Positions 23,211 through 35,200 of a stretch of 64,000 bases of DNA are shown piece by piece; position 1 is the stretch's first letter; the number at the start of each line of letters is the position of its first letter. Position numbers and translations under genes: made by a program. Origin of the DNA: Dermacentor variabilis (taxonomy: Eukaryota > Arthropoda > Arachnida > Ixodida > Ixodidae); NCBI RefSeq assembly GCF_050947875.1, contig NC_134572.1:127348605-127412604 (forward strand), read 5' to 3'. Below the pieces are notes generated by a model. It worked only from the letters and a program-made list of their open reading frames with translations, was not told where the DNA came from and made no database searches.

Positions 23211-23604
23211 CGACTGTGCATCTGCACTTTGTGCCCTACTTGTTTGCCTCGTGGAGAACAGATATTGACAATTGACTTTCATATCATAAAAGGTCCCACG
23301 CACTGTGGGCGTCGGCCTAAGCAAAGCAGTGGTGGATCGGCAAAATTAAGCGACACCCCTCGACAGGAGACGTTCTGTGGACTTCGGCGACCGTTAGACC
23401 AGGAGGCAGAGAAAAGCGACATATCGGCTCCACCAGTCTCAGTGACAAAACCTTTTGCACGTCAGAGATCTCTCCTGGAGTCGCATTATTGTCTGAACCA
23501 GCTCTATTTAACCGCGTGCGCGCTGGAACGCGGGCGTTCCCGTGCAGCCGTGAATTAGCGGTGGATATGAATTCATGGGTTTCTCGTACCGAAAATACAT
23601 CATT

Positions 23605-23671
23605 AAGAGCCATGCCATAGTGGAGGACTCAGAAATAGTTTGACCACTTGGGATTCTTTAACGTGCACCCA
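23605..23671 (-). mobile_element. SINE fragment (Ruka-type), 3' part only
   Basis: GACCACTTGGGATTCTTTAACGTGCACC matches the same segment in the full copies. The tRNA head is missing. Confidence 0.75.
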
Positions 23672-23916
23672 ACGCACCACCCAGGAGCAGAGGACAAAGT
23701 ACAAGATAGTGACTTGATGTAAGACAAAGCAAGCATTTATTGTTCTTTGAAAAATATAATGTTATGGTCAATGTAGAAGAATTAGTTTTTTTTATAGTAG
23801 GCTGGGACTGCGCTAAAGAAACCGCACTTTCGAGGTCGTGGGTAGGTGAGGTCCCGCGAATCGAAGTGCGTACTAGTACTTCGATTACTAGTACGAGTAC
23901 TAGTACAACATTCATT

Positions 23917-24086
23917 TGGGCTAGATGGTGCATACTTGAATTAGGAAGGAACAGCGCCAACTAAGACGATTCCGAGAGGGAGAACGACACAGGACAAGCG
24001 CCATCCTCGGCGCTTGTCCTGTGTCGTTCTCTCTCTCTCTCTCGTGATCGTCTTAGTTGGCGCTGTTGCTTCCTAATTCAAATACC
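23917..24086. repeat. Foldback element, copy 2
   Basis: Arms 23933-24002 and 24009-24085 pair along AACAGCGCCAACTAAGACGA and GAACGACACAGGACAAGCGC, with a six-base loop and a (CT)n expansion in the right arm only. There is no ORF inside. Confidence 0.85.
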
Positions 24087-24619
24087 AGTGCTCTCGTTCC
24101 CCCATGCGCATGTCGCGCTCTAAGCCAAACGGCAAGCTTTACGCACGGTATTCGCGTGCACTGGTCCGAAGAGCAAACTGTCGGTACAGGCCGACGTACC
24201 ATGAGGAGGAACCAACTACAAGGGCCTCAGCTATCCCTGCCGCCTCGTGGCGTTAGGGTCATAGCGCTAGCGCCATTTCTTGCTGTTGCTGCGTGAACAC
24301 GACAATGGCTCCCGCAGTAAATAATGAATATGGCGGGAAAGCGCAACATCAACGTCTTTATAGCATTCGAGTAAGCGTCTGTAGAACATTTGCTTACACT
24401 TATATTATAATTTTAAATTTTCTTCGATAGGTTAGGGAGGCCGCCCACTTAAGGCGAAGAACAGCCGGCTCAAATGACTGAATAATGTTTATTGTCCATC
24501 TCTCCATCTGTATATTCAAAGCTGCATAACTATTCACCCTTAAGGATTGTATAGAGGCACCTCCGCACCGATTCTTAAATTTACGCAATTTTGACCTACG
24601 ATCGTAGCTCTCTTTACGT

Positions 24620-24967
24620 ACAGTTGACCGATTCTTTAACGGTACTGCGCGAGCGGCGACTATACGGCCGGTCAGTGCCTTCTTGCAGCGCGAAGCGGCG
24701 TGACATCGGCAAGAGAAGCGCATGAGCACCATATTCACTGGAAGCGCAAATTTCGTCTACTTGGCTCTTTCCTCCGGCCCGACACAGCCTCTGCACGATT
24801 AACTCGGTGCAAGCTTCTCGGCTTATCGGCGGTAACGGCTTCCGGTGAACTTGGTGCGCATGCGCTACTCTTGCCGATTTCGCGACGCTTCGCGCGTTTC
24901 GAAGGCGCTGACCGGCCGGCCAGTTGCCGCTCGCGCAGTAATGGCTGTTAAAGAATCGGTCGACTGT
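24620..24967. mobile_element. MITE-like element with terminal inverted repeats of about 120 bp
   Basis: ACAGTTGACCGATTCTTTAAC at the left and its complement GTTAAAGAATCGGTCGACTGT at the right. Pairing continues through the blocks GCGCGAGCGGC, GGCCGGTCAG, CGAAGCGGCG and GGCAAGAG to about 24742 and 24839. The core is about 100 bp. No transposase frame. Confidence 0.8.
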
Positions 24968-25059
24968 AGTTCTCGTTAATAGTAAGCGAGAATGTATCAG
25001 AGCTCACACTGTCAAGTAATTTTCTTCCTGTTGAGACTAGATAGCCCAGCTGCGATTGT

Positions 25060-25260
25060 TTTAACGCGATAGCGTTAAGGAGCTCGTGTCGCAGAAAAGC
25101 CGGTGTTGTCGGTGGCGTTGGCTGTGAGCGATAAACCACGGTAGGCACTTCATAAATAAAAAGCAACTTCCAAGATGGGCTGGGTGGGAATCGAACCAGG
25201 GTCTCCGGAGTGTGAGGCGAAGACGTCTAGTGAATGCGGTGTTGCCTTAGAAACGAGCCG
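25060..25260 (-). repeat. Tick repeat with a tRNA-like segment
   Basis: A small palindrome (TTTAACGCGATAGCGTTAA) begins the block. Then GGGAATCGAACCAGGGTCTCC, the complement of a pol III B box, lies in a degenerate tRNA-like region. It does not fold as a complete tRNA, so I read it as a SINE-like repeat. Confidence 0.45.
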
Positions 25261-25389
25261 TAGTAAGTTATACTGCGGTGTATATCGGTAATTATGAGCA
25301 TGTAACTTACAGAAGTCGCATTTACACGAGTAGCGAAGTACGTTTCTGCTACTTTCTTCTGCGCTTACCTAAAGCCCCTTGATACTGAA

Positions 25390-25627
25390 AGTAGCGCCAT
25401 TCTGTGAACTTTGCCGCCGCGCCGCCAACCCTCGCACATCCTCCTCGCCCGCCTCTCCACTCGGCGCTTTTCTGACCGATGATTGGCCGCTCTGGCCGGC
25501 CCCAGCCGTCGCCTTGGAAACGCGCGCGAAAGCGTCGCTTTGCTTGTGTTGTTGTTTTTCTTCGGCGCCATGGGCAGGCCGTGTTCCTTTATTCAGCTAA
25601 TTCGAACCCTGCATTTCGCACCGCGTT
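25390..25627 (+). promoter_or_regulatory. CpG-rich stretch upstream of the THAP fragment
   Basis: Many CG dinucleotides, the word GATTGG (CCAAT-like, 25481-25486) and CCATGGGC. It could be a promoter or the 5' end of a DNA transposon. No TATA box. Confidence 0.3.
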
Positions 25628-25770
25628 ATGCCGGGTTGCTGCGCATTTCAGTGCACAAGCCGGCGTGAAAAAATAGCTTCATGCTTTTCACGATTCCTCG
25701 AGGGAAGAACGACATCAGCCGCAGAATAAAGTGGATTCACAACATCGGACGCATATCGTCTGGAGAATAA
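25628..25770 (+). pseudogene. THAP-type zinc finger fragment, frameshifted
   Basis: The first frame starts MPGCCAFQCTSRREK, which has the C-x(2-4)-C start of a THAP domain. A run of six A at 25669 shifts the frame, and the next frame continues FTIPRGKNDISRRIKWIHNIGR, the middle of the same domain, then stops at 25768-25770. THAP domains bind DNA and occur in P-element-like transposases and cellular regulators. The second half (C..H ligands) is not found. Confidence 0.55.
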
Positions 25771-25774
25771 CACC

Positions 25775-28640
25775 ATGCAATGTTTCATGTTACTGGGTTC
25801 GAGCTTATGCTACTTCTAACCGGCGGTTTATATAAATATTTTTATTTTCCGAAGTGTGTGCCATCCTGGATGTTTTGTGTGTTTTCCATGTAACGTTTCA
25901 GGAGTCACCTGCAATAAAAATTGCATCTGGCCAGATATGTGCTGGTATTCTGTGTATTCTATGCTCCAGACCTGTACTCTGCGTCTGAAATTTGTGTTGG
26001 GGTGGCACGATGTTTTCAGTAAGTAGCTGAAAAAACTGGCAAAACCCTGCATGCCGCCCTCTCAGATCTATGGTAATGGCTGCGGCTGGCAGCTTTTCCA
26101 GCTCTTACGAAACAGCTTTATTGGCAAATTGCAAAAGGAATGACATCTGGGAGAGTCATTAATGCCACAGATTGGAAGAATAATGTGCAAAGGAGGACCA
26201 AAACTTCGCGCAAATAAGCTTTGAGCATCTTCTTGCCTGCTATGGATCTTTAGAGCGATGAAGGCCTTCGTGTGACCGCCGCGACTGTGAAAGTCTACCG
26301 CGATTCCGAGGTCTAGCGGCACGTGAGGAGCGAGTCAGCAGAGATGCCTTTTAAGGCTGAATTTCATTCGCCATAGGTGAAATCTTTACAATTTATATTT
26401 AGTTATGCTATCAAAATAACGTCAGATTCTTAAGCTATGTGTTTCTAAAATAGTACGAATTGTTTCCTTGAAACCGACCCAGTCACAGAAGGGCTAAATC
26501 CTATCTTATCGTCCTTTACAGCGCTGAATATTGCATCACCACGGGCGTCTGAGGCACTAATTGAATGCATTCGATGGGCTACACTGAATAAGTCACATAG
26601 ACAGCATCCCCTTCCCATCTCTTAATCTAGTCGTCCGTTGCCGTCAGCAATCATTCATAAATTTCAAGCCAACCCTTGGCTACGCTCACTTCTACAGTAG
26701 TCAATAAAAATATATCTCTCTTGAGAGCACGAAAAACTAGAAAAAAATTGTTCTCTTTCAAGCAGGAATGAAATTTCTATAGCCCAGGTATTAAATGCGC
26801 GGCATATGCATTACACCGAGGCCCCAAGCCTTTTAGGACTGAACCCCTCCCACCCTGCCCCCCCCCCCACCAAAAAAAAATCCATAATCACGTTATAGCA
26901 AATTTCGCATCATTTTTGCGGCCACTGTCCTGCTTCTGAAGCTTCACGCACGCAATGACGTCCAACTAAATTACCGCAATCTCTGCCTGGCTCGACTGCA
27001 AAAATATAGTGTCATAAAAGTACTTCCGCGAAAATGCAGCACTAGTTGAAATTGCATTTAACGGAGCCTCACTGTGTCGAAAAATATTAAAGAATGTACA
27101 AATTTAAATTAAATACTGCGCTAATTAAAGCTCTGCCCTGTTGAAGTGACCAGTATAAAGATATCAAAGCCAATGTGGGCTATATACAATACGCTGCGAT
27201 TGTTAATTCATGCCGCAAACGCGCACGTTTAGCGCTTTCATTGCTCAAACGAGAAGGTGATAAATGTGGGTCATGGTAGAGTCAAGCACATTGCATCCCT
27301 ATCTAGTGCTTTCGTTTAATAATAGAGCGAGAAAAAAATCCCGAAGTTAGGTGCGATCACGGGTGCCAGCTGATGCATCGGGCCGCCGAGCGCGCGATGG
27401 CCTGCGAAGCGTGCCGTGCGCAGCGCGCACAGCCGGCGGGCGAGGAGAATTGAGGAGGAAAGCGCGGGAGTGGAGGAGAGTGTCGCTACTTTCAAATTAC
27501 GCTTACCGCCCACGCAGAGCCATCTTGCGGCAAACAATAGACCCCCTCCTCTCAATGTACGGCGCTACCCCGACAGGTGGCGCGCCGCGCGCGCATTGGG
27601 GCTGTGCGCGGACCAGTGCCAGGAGTCTCGCAGCCCCGACTCCCTCTCCCCTGACGACGCTTCGCCGTGCTCCCACACGGGTTGCAGAATCAAGCGCCGT
27701 TCCTTTCTTTAGATTACTATCTATCTATCTCTCTGCCCGTGCCGATCACTACGTTTGGCTGGCGTAGATCGTTTCCCCCTCCGAGACACCGAGTTTTTGG
27801 TTCGTTCCGTTTGCTCAGGCGCACGTTTCGTTGCCGCGCCGAACGCTGCGTTGCTCGACGCTCACCGCGTGATAGGTGGGCGCAGAGTCCGATGCGGGGC
27901 GCCTCGTAAGTGATCACTGTCTGAGCGCATTGTCTTACACCCCTTGGCGGGTCGACGGGAACGCTGTCGCGTTCCACTCTTGAAGGCGAAGCTTAAGCGT
28001 CCTCCAATTTTTTATTATGAGTTCGTTATGACTTCATATTCTACGGAATTTAACGTTCACTCGCCACTCTTTCTGCAACAAGTGTACGGCGAGAACTGAA
28101 TTTCACAGAAAGGTTCAATATTCCATTAAACTTAATTTGGAACTAACGAAATTACAAGACAAAAGTACGCTGTCAAGTGATTTAGAAAGTACCGCATTAT
28201 TGTGTGACTCAACTTTGCAAAAAAAGAAGGGGTGACCCTATTTTTTTTACTGCAGTCTCTCTTAGTGACACTCGCACATCAGCCTTGGTTTTCTTTAGGT
28301 TAACTTTAGCCGAGCGCAACGCACGAACCGAACTCGTAGGCAACTGTTCTCCATTAATTAGCCGATTAAATATCATGCCACCTGCCTGTGTATGACGTCA
28401 TTAATGATGTCATTTCGCTTTCTTCTTCTGGGTTTCCAGGAATTTCTCCAAAGTCGCGTTCACGTGGTGGGTCTCTAAAGTGCTATGCTTTGGCGTGCGG
28501 TAATCAGTGATTTCTAATCATTTGTAATTATTCCAGACACTTCAGTAACGCAACTTGTAACTAAACTTCTACTATGATATCATATCTATAATCAAACCCA
28601 TGTCTTTTGTACTGTACTGCTTTTTTTTACTTTATCGTTT
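25775..28640. other. No recognised gene; GC-rich block at 27350-27900
   Basis: A poly-C run (26861-26869) and a very CpG-rich block are visible. ORFs of up to 138 codons in that block are expected from its composition. A 40-base repeat shared with 56061-56098 lies at 27969-28006. Confidence 0.4.
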
Positions 28641-28644
28641 CTGA

Positions 28645-28650
28645 TTTATT
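28645..28650 (-). promoter_or_regulatory. Candidate polyadenylation signal of the IR gene
   Basis: AATAAA on the minus strand about 360 bases past the receptor stop codon. It fits as a poly(A) signal by position only; hexamers of this kind occur often in AT-rich DNA. Confidence 0.25.
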
Positions 28651-29012
28651 TTGAATTTCGCGCCCGGTCATCTCTGGAGGTGAACCGGAAGAGCTGCAAA
28701 AGAAACGAGTTTGTCACGCGATGCTTGTGCCACTGAAAATTAAAATTGCTTTGCAATAAAAGAAATGCTGTTTCAAGCTCTCATAGCGTGCGTGCGCGTG
28801 CGTGTGGTTACAGCGCTATCTCTCCTGCAGCCACCCTATGTTGGTAAAGATGGGTTAAGCAGAAAATGCACGAAAACTTTATGACAGAAATTAACGAAGG
28901 TAGCGGTAAGACGTCGAATGAAAGCGGGCCGGGCGGAACTGAGGGCATCGTTAAACTGTACTCAGAGGCCGTGTTAAACTGCCCTGAGGCCGCCGTCGTA
29001 GGCCAAGGTTAT

Positions 29013-29283
29013 TCAAGTGCGTGCGACCAGTCGGCGTCCTACAGCAGCGTCTCCATTGCACGACCTGCCGACGCTTTTGGCCAGCAGTATTTCTGCTACA
29101 AACACAGCGCAGGCCACACCATTGCCTGCCAGTATTAGCAGAAACACGGAGCGGTGGTGCTCGAAGTCCAGCGTCTCTGCCTCTCCCTGCTGAACCTTGG
29201 GGCAACGCGAGAAGTCCGCTCCCAGGGAAACGGTGTCGTGGTGCCACTTGCTGACGACGCCAGCCTCGTTCAGCCAGTTCACT
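29013..29283 (-). CDS. IR exon 10: end of S2, last membrane helix, stop
   Basis: The first base completes an arginine codon left by exon 9. Then VNWLNEAGVVSKW matches the IR 'i..l.E.Gl..kW' motif, followed by a cysteine-bearing loop, DFEHHRS and the helix VFLLILAGNGVACAVFVAEI, the terminal membrane segment. A tail of about 25 residues ends at the stop 29015-29013. The exon lies 7.9 kb from exon 9, the longest intron of the gene. Confidence 0.93.
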
Positions 29284-32200
29284 CTGCGCCAATATTAGAC
29301 GTGAAAGAGATGTAAATTCTCAGTGGGAGCACTCGCACTCCTGACAAACGCTCCTGACATGTAAGCAGTGCTATCCTGGGCGCTGTAACGTAAAGTTATT
29401 TCAGACTTCTCCCATTTGATGTTTGCATGCAGGCCTACACGATGGGTGAAGAAAAACTTTTTTTGCGGCTACCAGCCGCTTCCCCTGTCTTTTACGCGGT
29501 GTCATCAAAGCGGCGAAAGCTCCCCATGACGTGTGCATACTCATTATGCGTGATTAGACCAAACAAGAACTTTTCCAATAACACACCTTTTTCGCCATTA
29601 GCCCTCCGCTATTGGCCAAATAATATCGGGCTGTGCCCACTTCGCCTCACTGTCGCGCTACGTCAGAGAACAGCGAAAACTCACCGCGTCAAAATGACGC
29701 GTACGCATTAGAAAATGCAATGAAATGCCGAACAAAAGTGAACATTTTTCGGAATAGCCAGACACTGCCCCATTCCAAAAGGAGTAGAAGTCGGCCTGCT
29801 GATTGCTCTGGCTGCTCGGAGCTGCCAGGAAGAATGGATTTATTTGCGTGTAACAAAGGTTTCTGGATGGCAATATAAAGTTTTCCAGCCCTTTCGATGC
29901 GTATACGACATTGCTCTGCCAACCTTTGGCTGAGAATCCGCTTTAGCAGCATTTTGAGCTTTCCATTGCACACACCTGCGATTTTTGACCAGCCACAGCA
30001 AGTTAAGCAAGGTTCAGCGGGCCAATCGCAAACGCCGGCACCATCCTCCTCATCCTCATCCATCTACTGTCACTGCGCTGATTCCGCCCCACCGAAACCC
30101 CCCTGCATTTCTGCGTGCTCCTCGCCTCTTGTCACCCACTTAAATATGAAAAACATGCCGAAGCAGCCAGTGCTATTCGCTTTGAAATAAAAGGAAAAGA
30201 GACCTCCTGTAAACGGAGACAGGGTTTGACTCTGCGGATCAAACAACGCTGCGACTCAGCGCCCGATGCTTGCGTCGGCGGGTGTGTTGATTTGACTGTC
30301 AGGAGATTAGAACAAAAAAAAAAAACAAGTTGGAATAGCTTCTCTCTATACAGAGTCCCTGAGTGACACTAAAACGGCGTTAACGTCACTATATAAGTGT
30401 TTAGTCACAATGTAGGAAAGTGCCTGCAATGTAAGCATACGAATGTAACTTAAAATGAATTCTGAGGTTCTACGCGCCGAGAAAAAACAATACAATCTGA
30501 TTTGTGGCACGCTGTGCAGTGCGAAAGTGCGGATTAACTTTGAACACCTCGGCTTCTATAAAGTTCACCTAAATATCAATATACAAGAGCATTGTTTAAT
30601 TCACCCTCTTTGAAATGGGGTAGTCGCGTGCGGGATCGAACCCGCAACCTCGATTGCGATAGCGCAACGCTATAGCCACTAGGTAACCGTGCCAAGCAAG
30701 GAGTAGCCTTCGTCATTGGCCCTGCGTCAACAACTACCATTTCTCTATTGAGTGCCTGCTTGCTTTCAACCTAAAGCGACACTAAATGAAAATATTAAGT
30801 CGAGTTATACCCACAGATCATTCGTCTAGAAGTCCATCATAGTTTGCTCTGTGCCAATATATCGCGCTTCTGCGTAGAAAACTATCGCCGTAAGTCCCGC
30901 GCTGCTGGCCCTAAATTTGAACCGCCTGGGTCAACACGGACAAGTTAGCGTGATTTCTACGGGACTTCCCTCTATGCTTATCTCCGTGAATAAGTCGGTG
31001 TTGAATTCAGTTGAGGGATACCATCGTCTACAACAGGTGATGCCACTCCGATTTTACATTCTCCTCATTTTGTCGTTGATAGAAACTCTGTTCTCGCTAC
31101 GAACGACGAATTTGTTATTTCGGAAGCATTGTCTTTCAACATAGTCCTATTTAATATTTTCCTTTCGTGTCTCTTTAATTACCGCTGAAAACATGTCAGT
31201 GTTTCAAGTATATTCTTACGGTGCGAACAGTTACCCTCTTTTGATTCGTTTCAGAGCAGCACATGCAGTATACTAATATTTTCTTTTTTCCTTTCCTGAA
31301 GCTGTTCGAATTTTGTTGCTTAATATACGCATCTGTGAGCGACGCATTTTACATTGCTAGGTTTGCTTTGACGCAATGGAAGCACCTATATTTGTTCTGT
31401 AATTAAAAATAAACGCTGGCTTACCTCATGAATTAAGTTTACGTCCATTCGAAGTACATTTCATATTTGAAACTGCAGCAGTCGCTTCCTGTAAGAATGT
31501 GTGTTCGCACAAGTCCTTGTTAGTGTCGTCGAAACTTATGGGCATCCCTAGGCGTCTATTTTCCAGCATAGCGCTCGGAATTAGGCGTGCCGCTGCGCGA
31601 CATGGTACAGATCTAGCGTAGCAGAAAACAACCGACGCTATACGGCTATGTGGTACACTTGCACTTTCGAGAGACACGAAGGAAACTGGCTTCTACTGTA
31701 TGTTCGCTTTAGCGCACTCCTCAAACTGCTCAGCAACCGAGACTCTGCAGGTGATCTTTGTTCTCACGCCAATGCAGTGTGAATAGTTCAGCGATGGGTA
31801 CCTTGCTGCCGGCGCGACATTCACAGCATGCGCAGTCCTCGCCGTGATAGGCGTGTGCCGCACTGAAAGGGGCATAGAAGAATTCTATATCACACTGTAC
31901 TTTTATGACGGGATTCAGGTCATTTCCCGCCTGATGGTTTTCGCTTCATTAATACACTCTTCTTAGAAGTCAAGTTGCAATCAACTAACCACCACTTCGC
32001 CCTTCGGCCACTTCATTTTTGTTGAATGGTCACTGCATGCCTTCACTGATACGATGCAGCATCTGTTAGGAATACACCTGTCGTGGTTGCTTAGTATCTA
32101 TGGTGTCTATGGTGTCTATGGTGTTGGTGTTGGCTGCTAAGCACGACGTCGCGGAATCGAATCCCAGCCACGGCGGCCGCATTTCAATGGGGGCGAAATC

Positions 32201-35200
32201 CGAAAACACCCGTGTACTTACATTTAGGCGCATGTTAAACAACCCCAGGCGGTCCAGCTTACTCCGGAATCCCCCACTATGGCGTGCCTCATAATCACGA
32301 CGGGGTTTTGGGGCGTAAAACTCCGTAACTTCTTATTATCTGTTAATAATAGAGAACCTTCGAGATGCCGGTGTTCTCTGAGGAATTCGGCCACGAATCT
32401 ACGCTACTTCGAAAGTGCTGCCACTGCTTGAGCAATTGACGACTTGCAATATAGTGCGCACCCTCATCCATTCTGCGGTGGCACTAACGCAATCTGGTTG
32501 GAAAACAATGTATGTCCCCACTATTGCTATCGGTGATGTTTCACCAGTACTCAGCCAGCTTAGCTGGAGTCCCTGCACAGCTCAACTGCAGCTGTCTATA
32601 TCACTGATTATCGAGTTGACAGGATTGACCGAGTATCCCATAAGGCATCGTGTACTGTAGCAGAGCTCTTAGTAATATTACAAGCTGGAAGATATTTTGC
32701 TGAAAGTGACCGCAGGTGGCACTGGATGGTATATACCGACTCCGAAAATGCCTCAAAGGGATGAATTATTTTCATGTACATGATTGGATTATATATAAAA
32801 TTATCCGAACATGGACCATCGCTTCTCTGCTTGTCATGTCTGTTTTTGTTGGCTACCGATCGCTATTGAAATTTTCGGAAACCAGGTGGCAGACAGATAA
32901 GCTAGTGTAGCAAACACATTAGGTACTCTGACACCCGGACGTTTTCTATATCGGACGCCAAGAAGGTTCTTCGCACTACGCGGCATAAACTCTGCAAAGA
33001 TGCATGGTTCCACGAACGTGCAAACTTGTCACTCCTATGCAGAATTGCTCCATTCCTGCGGTTTTCACTAAACCAAAAGATTTACCGCACGTTCGACACA
33101 CTTCTCTATCGTTTACGCCTAGATGTAGCCTACACGCCTCACTTCTCGTGTCGCATAAATAGTGTCGCCTCACTTCTCGTGTCGCACTCATATGATCCCT
33201 CTCTTCCTGTTTTCCTCTTCCTATTCCCCTTTCACCTTACCCCAGTGTAGGGTAGCGAACCGGACGCTCGTCTGGTTGATCTCTCGGCCTTTCCTTTCCT
33301 TGCTTTCTCTTCTCTTCTCTCAAGCGCTTCTGTCGAACATATTATCGTAGAATTTTACTCAATATGACCAACAATGGTTTCTTCTGCGTGATTGTTTGGA
33401 CACCCCTGACAGCCGCATACGTCCTTTCCCATTGAGCAAAGTACTTGGACCGTGGTCGTGGCCCAATAAGCAGAGGCAGGCTGTAAGACCACCTCGCGAG
33501 TTTTTAGTGGAGGCTAACTTTATGAACGGCCTAAAAGTGACATTACCATTTTGTCTTATGCATTGTGGTTCTTTTTAACGAGCTGATCCCGCTGTAATGT
33601 TGTCCTCGCATGTCTATTCGGAAAAAAAAAGCTTTGTGTGGCCTCCTTCACGACTGTGACTGTCCTATAGTCACAGCACTATGATTTGGTGCTGCTGCCC
33701 GTAGACGAAACAATCTTTGTGAGTTTGTGTTCCTGTGTCTATCGCGTTTTTGGAATTGTTCTTTCTTTCTATTTTTTTTTTCGTAACGCATCTTGGATTT
33801 TGGGATATCCTGCTCTGACGTAGGCTACCTTTCCACGCTTCTACATAGAAAAGAATATCTATTCATTTTGCTCTGTCGATACATGTTCTAGGCTAATTAT
33901 AAAAAAAGACCTGGTTTTCCCTGTTGAAAGTGTTACCTTGGGCTTGGTATTAATGACAGGGTCTGCCCGAAAATTCCCTAGGGCGTTCAGGTTTGATCAC
34001 ACAAGCACTAACCCAAAGCAGCGCCTCCTCTATCTTTTTTTTGAATGCCAGCCAGATGCGACCGATCCAACCATTCACCCCCTTCTCCTATCATGCTTTC
34101 CTTCTCTCTCTCGTCGGCTAGCGTTTGCGTCTGCTTTACGGTCGTGGGAGAGAGTTCCATTTTGGTGGCGCCTCGGGTCGTAAGTCTGAGGTATAGACCT
34201 CAGACTCTGCCCAGGCGGCGCTGCGGAAAAACCCGTCACCATCGCAGCCTTGGCGCTAACTGAGTAGTGCAAGAAGAGCTGTCCGCAAGCGAAGGTGCAT
34301 AGGCCACAATGGACTTTCGTTTGTGTTGAGGCACGGTTTCCTTAAAATCAAGGACCTGGAAAGCTTCTTCCGCCCATCCACGCTTCGGAAAGGAAGCTCT
34401 GCAGGGCGAAGTGCGTCTACAATATAAAATAAAGTCTCAAGTGTTATTTCGGCGTGCTACAACTCGCAAGTACAGAGAGCATCAGGTTTGTTTATAGGAA
34501 TATCAGCATAAAAATCTAAGCATTTGAAATTGGCTCATATTGAATATGTCCTGAACACAAGACTTAAGTATCTCCTATATCTTTGTGTATTTTATCGTAA
34601 TGTTTTGTCTCGCAATTATTTACACAGAGTAAATCCTTTCATAGCCTTTTCCAGGGCAGCAAACAGAAATCGTTTTCCAAGGCAGCAAACAGCGTGCGAT
34701 CATAACGAAAGTAAGCTTCTTACAGTGCCTACGCGCTGCATCTTTCTTTCTCGCAGGAGCTACAGCATCTCGCAATATCTTAATTTGAACTTTTCGCAGA
34801 CGCTTCGAGCAACAAGCGCGTACAAACAAATGTAAATAAACGCGACATATTTTTTCTTTAAACACGTGAGTTACTTCGCAATTACTCATCCAGTGCTCCT
34901 ACAGCACCTTTATTCCTCACATTTGAAAAACGCAGTCGAGCAGGCTCAGCACGTTGCGAAGCGTGCTCGTTGTATCGGCGCAGGACATACAAAATACCGA
35001 AAGTAGAAATGAGCTCGCGATACAACGATGCTCTAGAACAGGATTTTGAATTCATAAACGAACCAAAATGTTTGGTTAAGCTGACCTGCCAAATCTCTCC
35101 GTTCCACTTGTTGATTCAAGCGGAGGCGGACGTCTGTTAAAAGATGGAGATATCGATGGCACATAAGCAGGATGGTTCGCAACGTTGTTTTTTCTGTTAC

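Noticed and set aside
25180..25250. tRNA gene
   Set aside because: Only a B-box-like stretch is present; acceptor stem and anticodon arm do not form.
27351..27909. Overlapping ORFs of up to 138 codons in a GC-rich block
   Set aside because: High GC content removes stops in all frames; no frame has a protein-like pattern.
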